Assembly: GCA_019843655.1 (NCBI GenBank)
Contig: JACDQD010000005.1
Span: 1,267,575 to 1,331,574, forward strand
DNA: 64,000 nucleotides
Reading direction: 5' to 3'
DNA from: Lethocerus indicus
Lineage: Eukaryota; Arthropoda; Insecta; Hemiptera; Belostomatidae
In this document: positions 24,201-35,126 of the stretch, in pieces
Layout: every line of letters begins with the position of its first letter
Numbering within the stretch: the stretch's first letter is position 1
Made by a program: the position numbers and the translations under genes
The notes under the pieces: model-generated
What the model saw: only the letters and a program-made list of their open reading frames with translations
The model's database searches: none
What the model was told of the DNA's origin: nothing

Positions 24201-27200
24201 ATATCGTACTTTACACCGTCAGTCACCGGTGACTGACACGGCCTACACGGAAAGTTCAGTGGCACCGATAACGTGGCACTCAACATGTTAAGGATAGAAT
24301 GAAGGTTGTTTTTATTGTATTCGTACGAGTTTTTATGTCGTTTGAAATTTGAAACAGTCGAGTTTACCTGTATTGAGCGGGGACTGGCCGTCGGAACCGC
24401 CTATGGCGTAAAGGTAACCTCCCAGGACGGCTACGGCGACGCCCAACCTCCTCGTAGTCATCGGCGCTACTTTACTCCATTTATTTTCTTTCGGATCGTA
24501 TCTGGAAAATATAAAACGACGTAATAAAACCTCTCGACACTGTACGCAGAAATACGAGCCAACTAAACGGCGGTGTTTGGCATATTTTTCAATTTTGTTG
24601 GCGACCGCTATTAGCGAGACTAATGCTAGTAAGTTACCAAAATATTATATTGCAGCATTTCGTCCTCCACATTTTCATTATAAAAGACATTTTTTCTTTA
24701 TAAGCCCCTGCGCGTACAACAGGGAAGCGCTTATTGATTGCTTTTGCGCTGCACATTTGATGCAGTCTGTTCGATCGTTTATTTCCCGAAGCATTTCTTC
24801 CGCGACCGGTACAGCGTTAAAAGTCGACAATTCTCCAATGCGATATTACATGCGTCGACCCCACATTTGCCGGTAAAAGCATGTTATATTAGGTCGATTT
24901 CTTCGCGGATCAAACCGTTCTCGATTACACTGTAGTATTAGTATTCTCCGATAAACTTTCATCAGCGTTGGATGAGCGCAACACTATGATTTTTAGGCCA
25001 ACAAAATTTTGAATTTCCAGTCAGTACGAGAAAACTTGGAGAGTGAACGAAACCGGGCTACGATATGTATTCGACTGGGGATTTGTTAAGTGTTCAGGCG
25101 TCATTAGGCCTCGCTTTTCGGTTTGTTATCTTCTCTATCCGAGGAGAAGGGACTATAAGGATATAAAGACAGCTCTTATATTAGGTCGATTTCTTCGCGG
25201 ATCAAACCGTTCACGATTACCCGTCGTATTAGTATTCTCCGATAAACTTTCATCAGAAGAATAGTGAAGGAAGCACAATAGGGCGACCTCTACAATACAT
25301 AGTATGCGAAATAAAGAGGAGAAAGGAGTTTCGGCTGAGGAGAAGGTGACTGCTAAAACCTAAAACAATTCGGAAGAGAGTGCCCCTGAATCCCCGATGG
25401 AATGATTGCAAAAGATCCGATGAAAAAGGGGTTTTTTTACCTTTCGACATGGTTGAGACACTGTACACCGTCCTGGCCGCCGACGGCGTACAAATAGCCG
25501 TCGAGTACGGCGACGCCGACGCTCGTCCTGCACGATGTTGTCGGAGCAACATCGCAGGACCACTGGTTCGTCTGGGGGTCGTACCTGGAAAATAGGAAAA
25601 AAAAACATTTTCTAGATTCCGCGCGTTTCCGTCTCCTCTCTCGCCCCGGTTTGGTCTTTTGCTAAACCGGTTTTCGGCCGCTCGCCCCGTCTTCAGTAGC
25701 GCTGTGTTAGTCACTTTTGGCACTTTGCATGTTTTTTGGGCATCCTCACTGCCCACTGTCACTGTCACTTGTACTGTGCTGGTTGTCTGTTTTTCTTGTG
25801 TACATACATGTCTTGTTTTATTTTTTCGATTCTTTCGACTGATTCTATTTTGCCTATCAATTCCGTTGTCTTTTTTACTCTGTAATTATTGTTAAGGGCA
25901 ACCTTGTTGTCTATGTTTGGCTATTTTATATGTCGGGGGCTGGTCCTCCGATTGGCGCATCTTTTTTGTGTATTTTTGGCAATGCGTTCAGGTTTGGTGC
26001 TGAAGGGTTTGTACTGTTTGAGTGTACCGTGGAGATGATGTTTTGGTATTTTTCAGGCTAATTTTATGTAGTTGTTGTCTCGGATGAATTTAGTGATTAT
26101 TTCTTTGTACTCAGTGTTTGTCACGATTGTTGTCCACTCGTTTTCCTTGAGTTTCTGGTGAATTTTGCAGGATGTTATGGCTATTGTTTATACGGTGTTT
26201 TTTCCATTTCGTCTATGACAGTATGTCTGGCTTTTATCTTTTAGTTATAAAATTGACTATTATATTGGTTTGATCGTGTAGCATCAAAGCAAACGGTTAA
26301 TTTGAATGTGTCTGTATATGTATACTGACCTTTCTATACTGTTGAGATATGACTGTCCGTCGTGGCCACCGACGGCGTATAGGAGGTCGTTGAGGACTGC
26401 CACTCCGACTCCGCACCTCCGCTTCGACATCGGAGCGACCATTTTCCAGTCGACAGTCTGAGGGTCGAACCTCTCAACGGAGGCAATGGCGTCTCCGCTA
26501 CACCAACCCCCAACTGGAAAAAAAACGCCATTTCGTTCACCGGCTATGACAGGACAGGGCGAGAGCTAATCCGGGGTATCTAGGGCCGAGAGGAGAGTCC
26601 ACCACGGGGGAATAGGGAGAACGAGATTGCTAAGGGAGTGCTTGTACAATGAGGCCACGAGATCTGGGGCAGACAACAATTCATGTATTCATGGCTCAAA
26701 GTGATTGTAAAGAGAAAACAATAATACGCAGAAAATCTGGTGATTATGCACAAATTTTAAATGCTGCGTGTAAGTCTGCGTGTGTTTCATTGTTGTTCAT
26801 TTTTAGTAGCCGGGTGTTTTAGTCACTTTGGATGCTTTTGGGGCATCGTTTTTGCACTGTCGTCGAAAAGCATCCAATGTGACCGACGCCTGGCTACTGA
26901 GAACGGCGAGCGGCCGAAACCGATCTAGCAAAAGACCGAACCAGTGAGCGGGGAGACGGAATAACACGAGATCTAGGGGTATTCCAAGCCCCCGCAGACC
27001 ACGAAAGAGGTATTCTAAGCCAAATATATTTTCGGGTCTACGAGGGTTTCGAATACCGCCATTATTCGCAATACTCTCGATCGCCTTTTCGGTCTTTTGC
27101 TAAACAGGTTTTGGCCGTTCACATTGGATGCTTTTCGATGACAGTGTAAACACGATGCCCCAAAAAGCATCCAAAGTGACCAACACCCGGCTACTCAGGA

Positions 27201-27719
27201 TGGCGAGTGGCCGATACCAGTCTAGCAAAAGACCAAACCAACAACAATTCAGGCGGGAAGGGTTTGCCGTCGCCAGATGGGTTAACGGAGGTAACTTATA
27301 CTCGGTTATACTGTCGAGAGGGGAACTCTCGCGTGCCGACTAGAAGAGAGAATTAAATTAAAAACTGAAAGTCGATTTCGCGACATACCAGCGAAAAGTA
27401 CCTCGCCGCGCCTAGTGGGCTTCCTGGGCCTTGTCCTCGGACCCTGCATGAGCGGGCGCTCCTGCGGCAGCAGCAGGTAGTTCTTCGCCTCGTCCACCAG
27501 GTCTCGACACGCCTCGTCGCTGCGCACAAGCAGGTCGGACCCGACAGTGCCCACCAGGAACTTGGGGCTCAACAACGGCAGCCGCACGTGCTGCAGCACC
27601 TGCAAACAGTCAGACGGAGAGTAAGTAACAATATTATCATTTTCTCTTATCGGGAATACTGTAGTTTTCAAGGTCTTCTCTGTCTCCTCTTACCAGTTTG
27701 ACCACCAAATAAGGACAGA

Positions 27720-27781
<62 letters not shown>

Positions 27782-27900
27782 CTGTCCTCTTACTTGTTCG
27801 GTATTTTGGTAAGCAGATTTTGGCCCCTCACCACCTTCAATAGTTGTATGGGTCGGTTTTACAAATAGATGCTTGTGGGGCATCCTGTTTGCACTGTATG

Positions 27901-27960
<60 letters not shown>

Positions 27961-28219
27961 TTAAAGGGCGACCAGAAGCCCAAGAAGGATTATAAATAAG
28001 TAAACAGGCAAAGTAAAGATTTGACAAAGCCCTTTGTTAGGAAAGAGCTATATAGTGTAAGCTGGGCAGAGGCCTGGCAGTCGATCTCGAGCCGTGTATA
28101 CGTAAGTTACATTATATATTATTCTTGTACATTCAGTCTAATTTGTGAACGATTATAATTTCATTTGTATTATTAAAATATTTCTTTTTAAAAACCTCAA
28201 ATTCGGGCTGAAGAGTTTA

Positions 28220-28274
<55 letters not shown>

Positions 28275-31200
28275 TGTCCTCACTTTGGTGTTTTTGAATT
28301 TGTGGTTTTTTGCTTGAAACAAAAGTGTGCAAGTGTGAATATGGAAATATTCGAGAACCATCAAACAAGTATAATAAATCAGAAAATAAATTCCATATTC
28401 ACTCCGCTAATACTATTGAACGATCTCAAATATATAATGATCTATATATATATATATATATATATACATACATATATATTCTCTCCTTGTGTTGGAGTTT
28501 TGGAAATGCTGATGTTCTTTATTTGAATCATCTATATAGTGCGTGAGTGCCTAGACCAATATGCGCTTTTCGCGACTAGATGGATTGCTTATTTACTATT
28601 TATGACGAACTTACAAATTCACGCATTCCAGGGAGATTCGAACCACCGACATCTGGTTCCGCAGGCGCACACCCATCGCCATAACCACAGAGGCAGCCCC
28701 CCAATAATTAAATTTATCATCGTAGTAATTTCATATTTTACTAGTTTTTCAATTTCACGATTCGAAGACTATAAGAACAAGTTTCAGCAGGATGTTTAAC
28801 TGTCGGTACATTGCCATTTTTCGCGTTCACCTCAAGAACTATTATCTGGGCGCAAGATTTACCTGTGGCAGGTGTTGCCTCCTCTCGGACACGTTGTACT
28901 TGACCCAGGACATGACCGCGCTGAACACCTGCTCCTCGGATCTGACGTTCAGCTCGTCGCTGGATATGATGTCGACCAGCTGACCGACGGGTAACAATAG
29001 GAATTCTTCGCTTTCCATTACCTGCCAGAAACAACAACATAAACTAATTTAATATACCTGTTTTGTGGTCTCCGAGGGGTTGGAATACCGTAGGTTTGCT
29101 GTGTTTCTGTCTCCTCTCGCGCCGGTTTGGTCTTTCGCTAGACCGGTTTTGGCCGCTTGCCATCTTCAGTAGCGCTGTCACTGTACAAGTACACGGCGAG
29201 TGTCCAAAACCGGTCTAGCAAAAGACAAAACCGGCGAGAGGAGACAGAAGTACGACAAACCTACGGAATAACATAAACAATAATACAACACAACATTGAT
29301 AGTATAAAATTTAATTATTGTACAGGAAACCCTTGTACAGTGCGGTTTTTGCGTTGTAGACATTTCATACGGTTTTCAAGTCATGTATGAGATACATTCA
29401 GCATCTCAACAGACATCGACTTCAGCCGAGCCTACAGTTTAGGAATCAATAACGGAAATTGACACAAATAACAATAGATTTAGGCAAATAATTAACTTGG
29501 ACAACTACCGACGATTTGTCTGCCATAATAAGTTTGAAATTCGGTACTTTCCCTTAAAACGGGAGGACCACTTGTGTTCCTTTCACATATTGATGGTGTT
29601 ACGTGTATTCCTAGTTATATTTCAGTGGGCAATCTTCGATTACAAAGTTCAACGTCATCAAACAACACATTGATTAAACAATCTGTTGTTGCTTACCATT
29701 GCATAGTTTATAGGTCAGGTTAGAAATTGTATGCGAAATTAAAGTCTACTGGCCCTCAGACGTCAAATATTTTAATGTAAATACAAGCTAACGTTAATAT
29801 TGCTATTAGTTTGTAAAGTAGAACCACCTAATATGTGAAAGAACGAGTGGCCCTTTAACGGGAGAAAGTACCTGAAATTCCTGTATTCATTTTTATTACT
29901 GAAGCAAGATTTAACCAATTATTATTATTCTAAAATGAATTTTATAATAAAACTATATTCGATAAACTTATACCTCCCTTTTCTTTCAACATTTTAACAA
30001 ATTTAGTTTAATCACTGAGCGCGAATTGGATATCGCTTTTCCAATAGAGCGTTGCACTGACCCCAATATTCGGTCAGTTGGACCAAAACAGAAGCTCAGA
30101 AGCGATTTATTATTACAACGCTAATTGACTTCATTATTTTTTTATCGGAGTGTGAAAAAAGGGAAATATGGCAAAGTCGAATGAGGACTAAACAGTAGAA
30201 AGTGGGAAAGTTATGAGGGGGCTACTATCACTTTTTGAGTTTCGGACTGAAATCCAAATAGTTCACGGCTCAAAAAACCGGGGCAGTGCATGTAAGTCTG
30301 CGTGTGTTTCTTTGTTGTTCGTTTTCAGTAGCCGGGTGTTTTAGTAACTTTGGATGCTTTTTGGGGCATCGTGTTTGCACTGTCATCGAAAAGCATCCAG
30401 AGTGACTAACACAGCGCTACTGAAGATGGCAAGCGGCCAAAACCGATCTAGCAAAAGACCGAACCAGTGAACGGGGAAACGGAATATAACACTAAATCTA
30501 GAGGTATTCCAAGCCCCCGCAGACCACAAAAGAGGTATTCTAAGCCAAATATATTTTCGGGTCTACGAGGGTTTCGGATAACGCCATCATTCGCGATCCT
30601 CTCGATCGCCATTTCGGTCTTTTGCTAAACGGGTTTTGGCCGCTCACCGTCTTCAGTACCCAGGTGCCAGTCACATTGGATGCTTTTCGATGACAGTGCG
30701 AACACGATGCCCCAAAAAGCATCCAAAGTGACCAACACCCGGCTACTCAGGATGGCGAGTGGCCGAAACCAGTCTAGCAAAAGACCAAACCAGTGAGCGG
30801 GGGTACAGAATATAACACGATATAGGGGTATTCCAACCCCCTGTAGACTACAGAACGGGAATTCTAAGCCAAATATATTTTCGGGGTTACGAGGGTTTCG
30901 AATACCGCCGTTATTCCCGGTCCTCTCGCTCTCCGTTTCGGTCTTTTGCTAAACCGGTTTTGGCCGCTCACATTGGATGCTTTCCGATCCACCCGGCTAC
31001 TGAGGATGGTGAGCGGCCGAAACCGGTCCAGCAAAGACCAAAACCAGCGAGCGGGGAGACAGAATAACACGAAATCTAGGGGTATTCCAACCCCCTGTAG
31101 ACTACAGAACGGGAATTCTAAGCCAAATATATTTTCGGGTCTACGAGGGTTTCTCGCTCTCCGGTTTTGCTAGACCGGTCTGCCAGTTCAGATCTCGTAT

Positions 31201-33706
31201 AGGTAGAGGAGAAGGCGGCTCACCTCCTGGAAATTGTGCTGGGTGAACTTGTCCGCTATCCTGAGCAGCTCCCTGCACGAGTGCGTGTCTGCGAACGCCC
31301 TAATCCCCAGACAGTTGGAGGGGTCGAGCTGACGCTTCAGGAATTCGCAGCAGATGTCTTGTATTTCGGCCAATTGTAGCAGGCACGCTGACAGGCGACA
31401 ACAACAATCGTTGTATATTAATAATTCAATAACAAATATGTATAAATGCATAATTTTGAGTAGTTACGTTAGGCTGAGTTAGGATTGGAATGGTTAGAAT
31501 TGGTGAAAATTAAAGCGACAACCCAGGTTCGAAATACTGATGCCAAAATGAATTTTCATTCAGTTACCACATTGAAAATTTGAGATATGTACAAGATTAA
31601 CCGTGATTTATTTTTTTCTTACCTAAAGAACGCCCACCACTGAACAGTCGAAGTAATGACATGATATTGTTCAATTTGATGAGGGTTTAAGGGTTTTTAT
31701 TGTTAATTTCACCCCTTTATCATATCAATATTGTAAAACAATTCAAGTAGCCCCTATCATAATAATAAAGTACATAAATGTAGAAAGGCCCGTAGGGCGG
31801 AATGCATGTACGAACCATTATTTGTATATCGTTTTTCTCGATGTCCTATTTGTATTCCCTATTTCCTATTTGTTTTCCCCTCACAGTGGGGAAAACCTCA
31901 TATTCCACTCGTAACAGAATCTCATGGCTCACAGTGCATACGTTTTCGGACAAAGTAATATGTAGACTGGCGATTGATGCATTTCAAATTAGAAATTTCC
32001 TAGTTTACCTGTTTTCTGGTCTGCGAGGGGTTGGAATACAGTAGATTTCATGTGTTTCCGTCTCCTCTCATTAGTTCGGTCTTTAGTTCATGGTTCTTTA
32101 GTCACTTACCAACACTTAAATAACTAACACTGCTACTGAAGATGGCGAGCAGCCGAAACCGGTCTAGCAAAAGACCAAACTAGTGAGAAGAGAAAGACAC
32201 GAAATCTACTGTATTCCAACCCTCGCAGACCATAAAATAGGTATTCTGTTTTCCTGTTCCCAGACCATAGAAGGTGAAATTCGGGATTGCGGGTACAATT
32301 TAATTGCAAATAAACCCAGACTTCACGTCAGAATTAAACCCAGAGAACGTCGTGGAATAAGAAATATTTTTGGCGCAGCCGTTACCTGCCGGCAGTAACG
32401 TCTGCACGTTGGCCTCTTCGACGACGATGTGCGATGTGTAACAGAAGTCGATGAGCAATTCCATGGCGTGCTCATCGATGTCGCGTATAGTCACTTCGGT
32501 CTGGCGCGATTCCGCCAACTCGCCGGTGAACATCGCCCTAAAGTACGGACTGCACGCTGACAGGATAACTCTGAAAACAGGGCCGATCACGTTTCGTACA
32601 AATAATAATTTAGAATACCTGTTTTGTTGTCCGCGAGGGGTTGGAATACAGTAGATTTCGTGTGTTTCTGCTCACTGGACAGTACAAGTGACGGTGACAG
32701 TGCAGTGAGGATGCCCGAAGTGACTAACACAGCGCTACTGAAGATGGCAAGCGGCCGAAACCCCGGTCTAGCAAAAGACCAAACCGGCGAGAGGAGACGG
32801 AAACACACGAAATCTACGGTATTCCAACCCCTCGTAGACCACAAAACAGTTATTTTAAATTTTACGGAATATAAAATTTTTAACTGGCTTTAGCACAAAG
32901 TTTGGTTAATATGCATTATAGGGGGCCCCCCCCACTGATAACCTAATAGGTGAGGTTATATATCGATATCTGTTTCATTCGATATCGTGACGTACGCTGT
33001 AGGTGACTGTAGGTGTTTTTCTTCTTCTTCTTATTATTATTTTGCTTATAGAAGCAAGACATCTTCTGTGGGTATGGAAAGGTCAATCTGTATTTTTCAC
33101 GAAGGTTCAAGGCATGAGAGTCCGGAACGAACGTTGAGATACATAATGTCCCAGTGTTGAACTATGGCCTTTATTCGTCATCGCCGACTTCCACTGGACG
33201 AGAACAGAAAGGTCTCTTGAGTTCGAGGCACGAGTCCGAAAGAGTGATCGAGATATGTGCAGAAAGAATACGTCGAACGGGTAAATTAGAAGAAGCCGGT
33301 TGATATTAGTTAACTGACAAAATTGAACCTTCTGTACAATTCCGGCGAAGGTTATAACAACGGTTGAAATAGATATACGAAACAGATCGATATATAACCT
33401 CGCCTATCGGGTTATCAGTGGGGGCATTCTGCATTGTAACAGTTTTGAATCTGTTAAAAATTAAGCGCATCCTGTTTTTGGGTACCTGTGGGCGAATATC
33501 TTCCTCGTTCCGACGTTGAGGACAACATCGCAGAGTTCCCTGTGCCTGCGCAGTACGTTCAATTCGGTCAGTGTTCCCCTCGGGTGTTTCTCGGAGGTGT
33601 GGGCAAGGCGGGCCGGTGACGGCGCCCTGTCCCTGTCAGAACCTCCTCCGCCGCCTCCTCCACCTCCACCTCCTCCGCCGCCGCCGCCACCACCGAGCTC
33701 CGCCAT
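21093..33706 (-). CDS. dbo: Kelch-like protein diablo / KLHL20, complete, ten exons
   Basis: Substrate adaptor of a Cullin-3 RING ubiquitin ligase: the BTB domain binds Cul3 and the Kelch propeller binds the target. Exons (minus): 33706-33486, 32570-32386, 31387-31224, 29021-28863, 27599-27389, 26513-26330, 25584-25441, 24501-24368, 22472-22265 and 21284-21093. Every junction is GT-AG and in phase. The product is about 600 aa if one missing base is allowed in exon 9. Order: 18-glycine run near the N-terminus, BTB (about 50-157; [25 protein letters not shown]), BACK (about 162-264; [18 protein letters not shown]), then six Kelch blades from about 311 ([51 protein letters not shown]). The C-terminus stops at TENYFW, without the short tail seen in fly Diablo. 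The start ATG at 33706 is the first in-frame ATG of exon 1, and an acceptor-like TTTGCAG at 33766 suggests a non-coding exon upstream. Near-identity to insect Diablo makes the call firm. Confidence 0.93.
21575..22090. repeat. ~500-bp interspersed repeat, copy 1 (diablo intron 9)
   Basis: Shares long matches with 24725-25255, including CTGTTCGATCGTTTAT, GATTTCTTCGCGGATCAAAC, TCTCCGATAAACTTTCATCA and CGACTGGGGATTTGTTAAG. Same orientation as copy 2. No terminal repeats or coding potential recognised. Confidence 0.8.
22265..22472 (-). CDS. dbo: diablo exon 9: Kelch blades 4-5, with 1-base deletion
   Basis: Starts VERYD in the frame set by exon 8. It then needs one extra base near 22459-22460 (where the family has CCC for Pro, the sequence has CC) before continuing [47 protein letters not shown]. 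With that base restored the exon is 209 nt and ends in phase 0 as exon 10 requires. Most likely a consensus error. Confidence 0.88.
22563..23085. mobile_element. PLE 3'-end inverted pair with interior (diablo intron 8)
   Basis: Best example of the family layout. Left arm: ACCTGTTTTGTGGTCTGCGA, GGTTGGAATACTGTAGG, TGTTTCTGTCTCCTC, TTTGCTAGACCGGTTT, CATCTTCAGTAGCG, CTTTGGATGTTTTGGGCATC. Then an interior of about 180 bp (GTCTTCGGATTTTGTTAATC). Then the same boxes in reverse complement: GGATGCCCAAAAAACATCC, CTACTGAAGATGGCGAGCGG, CCGAAACCGGTCTAGC, GAGGAGACAGAAACATCACG. Confidence 0.85.
23436..23530. repeat. Partial copy of the ACTTTCCC-ended MITE
   Basis: GGAACTTTCCCTTTAACGGG, then ACCACTTGTTCTTACACATA, matches one end of the complete copy at 29535-29880. 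Confidence 0.6.
23832..24291. mobile_element. piggyBac-type element, 460 bp, TTAA ends
   Basis: Ends are TTAACGCGTTGAGTGCC and GGCACTCAACATGTTAA, an imperfect inverted terminal repeat beginning in TTAA as in piggyBac elements. The interior on the plus strand encodes a Cys-containing remnant ([11 protein letters not shown]), like the Cys-rich C-terminus of piggyBac transposases. Non-autonomous copy in diablo intron 8. Confidence 0.75.
24368..24501 (-). CDS. dbo: diablo exon 8: Kelch blade 3-4
   Basis: [43 protein letters not shown]. Acceptor ATTTTCCAG; donor GTAAAC, one base into a codon. Confidence 0.94.
24725..25255. repeat. ~500-bp interspersed repeat, copy 2 (diablo intron 7)
   Basis: Direct repeat of 21575-22090. 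It ends with a short internal repetition (GGTCGATTTCTTCGCGGATC occurs at about 24893 and again at about 25182). Confidence 0.8.
25441..25584 (-). CDS. dbo: diablo exon 7: Kelch blade 2-3
   Basis: [45 protein letters not shown]. Acceptor TATTTTCCAG, donor GTAAAA. Confidence 0.94.
25615..26275 (-). mobile_element. Longer PLE copy with reverse-transcriptase relic
   Basis: Starts with the usual 3'-end arm (CGTTTCCGTCTCCTCTCTCG, CTTTTGCTAAACCGG, CATGTTTTTTGGGCATCC). Instead of a matching inverted arm it continues into about 450 bp whose minus strand encodes reverse-transcriptase fragments. It sits in diablo intron 6. Confidence 0.75.
25930..26175 (-). pseudogene. Penelope-like reverse transcriptase fragment
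   Basis: Minus-strand frames give [20 protein letters not shown], a stop, and after a frame change [20 protein letters not shown] followed by a Pro-Ile stretch is the hallmark fingers motif of PLE reverse transcriptases (GLPKIHKPGVPLRPIVS type). Stops and frameshifts show it is dead. This fragment is what assigns the whole arm family to PLEs. Confidence 0.72.
26330..26513 (-). CDS. dbo: diablo exon 6: Kelch blade 1 and start of 2
   Basis: [58 protein letters not shown]. Acceptor TTTTCCAG; donor GTCAGT, two bases into a codon. Confidence 0.94.
26765..27245. mobile_element. PLE 3'-end cluster, GGCTACTGAG variant (diablo intron 5)
   Basis: Variant boxes: CTTTGGATGCTTTTGGGGCA, AAAAGCATCCAATGTGACC, GGCTACTGAGAACGGCGAG, CCGAAACCGATCTAGC, AGCCCCCGCAGACCACGAAA. 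A second inverted unit begins near 27000. Shares the sub-family with 30290-31185. Confidence 0.75.
27389..27599 (-). CDS. dbo: diablo exon 5: BACK end and linker to Kelch
   Basis: [65 protein letters not shown]. Ends one base into a codon before GTATGT. Confidence 0.95.
27650..28540. repeat. Four long (TA)n blocks with PLE scraps (diablo intron 4)
   Basis: (TA)n runs at about 27724-27778, 27899-27957, 28225-28272 and 28443-28467 on either side of degraded PLE boxes (TTCTCTGTCTCCTCTTACC, GATGCTTGTGGGGCATCC). The [10 protein letters not shown] frames here are artefacts of the dinucleotide. Confidence 0.85.
28600..28705 (-). repeat. tRNA-derived SINE-like fragment
   Basis: Minus strand has a B-box GGTTCGAATCT at 28644-28634, about 50 nt after a loose A-box-like CTGTGGTTATGGCGATGG. 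The A-box does not fit the consensus well and no cloverleaf closes, so it is a tRNA-derived repeat rather than a tRNA gene. GCGACTAGATGG nearby is shared with a similar GTTCGAAT-containing stretch at about 46088. Confidence 0.45.
28863..29021 (-). CDS. dbo: diablo exon 4: BACK domain
   Basis: 53 codons, phase 0 at both ends: [61 protein letters not shown] acceptor, GTAAAT donor. The correct frame is open only between the splice sites. Confidence 0.94.
29050..29275. mobile_element. PLE 3'-end inverted pair (diablo intron 3)
   Basis: Left arm ACCTGTTTTGTGGTCTCCGA to CAGTAGCGCTG, then immediately the right arm from CGAGTGTCCAAAACCGGTC. Very short centre. Confidence 0.75.
29535..29880. mobile_element. 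346-bp MITE with ~50-bp inverted ends
   Basis: Left end GAAATTCGGTACTTTCCC, then AACGGGAGGACCACTTG and CTTTCACATATT. The right end gives the reverse complement: AATATGTGAAAGAACGAGTG, CCCTTTAACGGGAG, AAAGTACCTGAAATTC. Interior is AT-rich and non-coding. Confidence 0.8.
30290..31185. mobile_element. PLE 3'-end cluster, tandem and inverted (diablo intron 3)
   Basis: At least four arms in a row. CCCCAAAAAGCATCC, GGATGGCGAGTGGCCGAAAC and AGCAAAAGACCAAACCAG recur, and AAGCCAAATATATTTTCGGG occurs at about 30543, 30867 and 31122. Ends about 40 bp from exon 3. Confidence 0.78.
31224..31387 (-). CDS. dbo: diablo exon 3: BTB end and BACK start
   Basis: [53 protein letters not shown]. Donor GTGAGC in phase 0. 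Confidence 0.95.
32005..32250. mobile_element. PLE 3'-end inverted pair (diablo intron 2)
   Basis: ACCTGTTTTCTGGTCTGCGA at the left, CTACTGAAGATGGCGAGCAG and CCTCGCAGACCATAAAATAG at the right. Centre reduced to about 40 bp. Confidence 0.75.
32386..32570 (-). CDS. dbo: diablo exon 2: BTB core
   Basis: [64 protein letters not shown] acceptor; donor GTAACG, one base into a codon. Confidence 0.95.
32608..32850. mobile_element. PLE 3'-end inverted pair (diablo intron 1)
   Basis: ATACCTGTTTTGTTGTCCGC at the left, CCCCTCGTAGACCACAAAAC at the right, with GTGACAGTGCAGTGAGGATG in between. The left arm is truncated. Confidence 0.75.
32911..33436. mobile_element. GGCCCCCC/CACTGATAACC MITE, complete copy 1
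   Basis: Ends TGCATTATAGGGGGCCCCCC and GGGGGCATTCTGCA enclose inverted repeats CACTGATAACC / GGTTATCAGTG, GCGAGGTTATATATCGAT / ATCGATATATAACCTCGC and ATATCTGTTTCATTCGATAT. Interior of about 350 bp, non-coding. It is in diablo intron 1, just left of exon 1. Confidence 0.8.
33486..33706 (-). CDS. dbo: diablo exon 1: poly-Gly and start of BTB
   Basis: MAEL followed by 18 glycines, [19 protein letters not shown], then [33 protein letters not shown] is typical of Diablo. It ends CACAG before GTACCC. Confidence 0.9.
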
Positions 33707-33959
33707 CCTGCGGCCGGCCTGCAGCCGCAGAGGCGGAGAGGCCCACCCCCACACTGAGTCTATCTGCAAACATTCAAAATATACAACTTTATATCAAATA
33801 ATGCATCGACAACACGAGTTTTTTTTTTAACTTTACAATCAACTATATGCCAGTTATAGGTACAATGGCGGTTTGTTTTGCTCGATAAAGACGCCATCGA
33901 GTGATGCTACTTTTGACCTGTATCCGACCTACAGAAAGTCTCTGAGAGGCGGGAATAGA

Positions 33960-34910
33960 ATTTAAGGAAGCGTGATTTTGCGACTTCGTCCACTGTCGGG
34001 GTATGATGAGGTCATTACGGATTGTTCGGTTAGAAACATACCCCCTGGGGGGAGCATTAAGGACAGTACTGGAAGGACTTTTGACTGGAATCTCTGGATG
34101 CGGGCGATGTCGGATTTCTTGGCGGAAACCAGAGTAGTTCTAATACGGCTTTATATATTGTCAGTCTGTTTGACTATTGTCAGTTTCGATGTCGTTTTCA
34201 AAAGAGGTGTCGACAGTCCAAATTTACGATTTGGATCTGTTCTTTTCGCCGTTATGGGGAATTCGCAAGTCGCTGTCGGGTGGTGATAGGAGGGCGAGGA
34301 AGGTGACGGAGCAGATTTAGTGCTAATCACTTTCACCCTCCATCGTTTGCACCGCGACTGGATGTTGGAAAGGCGCTCTCGGATATTGATGGTTGTAGTT
34401 GAGGGATTTCGGTCGGAGGTGAGGACTGTAGAGAAGGATATGCAGGTATATCGGAGGTATATTGTGTATTGGAGTGGACCTAGGACACTCTACCTTCTGG
34501 GACAGTCGACCTGTCCTCAAGGTAGGTTTTTAGGATGGGGTAATTAATATTGGGAAGGATGCTTAGGTGCAACTGATAAGTGCGTATATTTTCCACGTGT
34601 TTGTCTCGATAAAGAGACCGCCGCATGACGATGGTGCTTTTGACACGATTTCTCTCTCTGGGCCAGCGGCGTTTAAGCCGTCGTGGTGGGGGATAATGGA
34701 TGGGTAGAAGAGGGAACTGGATGAACGAGTGTATTAGAATGAGGAGAACTTCGGGAACCGAGATTTTGCGACTCCGTCGACTGTCGGCATGTTGAGGTCG
34801 TTATGGATCGTTCGGTTAGAAACATACCCTGAGGGAGCATTAAGGATGGTAGGAAGGACTTTTGATTGGAATCTCTGGATGCGAGCGATGTCGGATGTCT
34901 CCTAGAGTGA
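33960..34910 (+). repeat. Interspersed repeat, forward copy
   Basis: GGGGAGCATTAAGGAC, GACTGGAATCTCTGGATGCG and TAGAAACATACC occur at about 34030-34130 and again near 34820-34890, and in reverse complement at 47090-47850. No terminal structure or protein recognised; possibly a decayed retroelement. Confidence 0.65.
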
Positions 34911-35126
34911 ATTACATCTAAATTATACTATAAAAATTTTTTTCAATAATATATACAGACTTAATGCAAATCTATAGTCCCACAATCAATATCGCATAAT
35001 CTCCTTGTGTCAACTTTCCTATATCTATCTATACATATTATCCACTCGATAATTCCTATCCGTCATATATCACCATGAAAAATAGCACGGTAGGTACACT
35101 GATACACAATCAATCAGTTATTGATA

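Noticed and set aside
27668..28526. Open frames rich in IYIYIY
   Set aside because: Produced by (TA)n dinucleotide runs.
28560..28720. tRNA gene
   Set aside because: Has a B-box, but the A-box is poor and no cloverleaf closes. Kept only as a SINE-like fragment.
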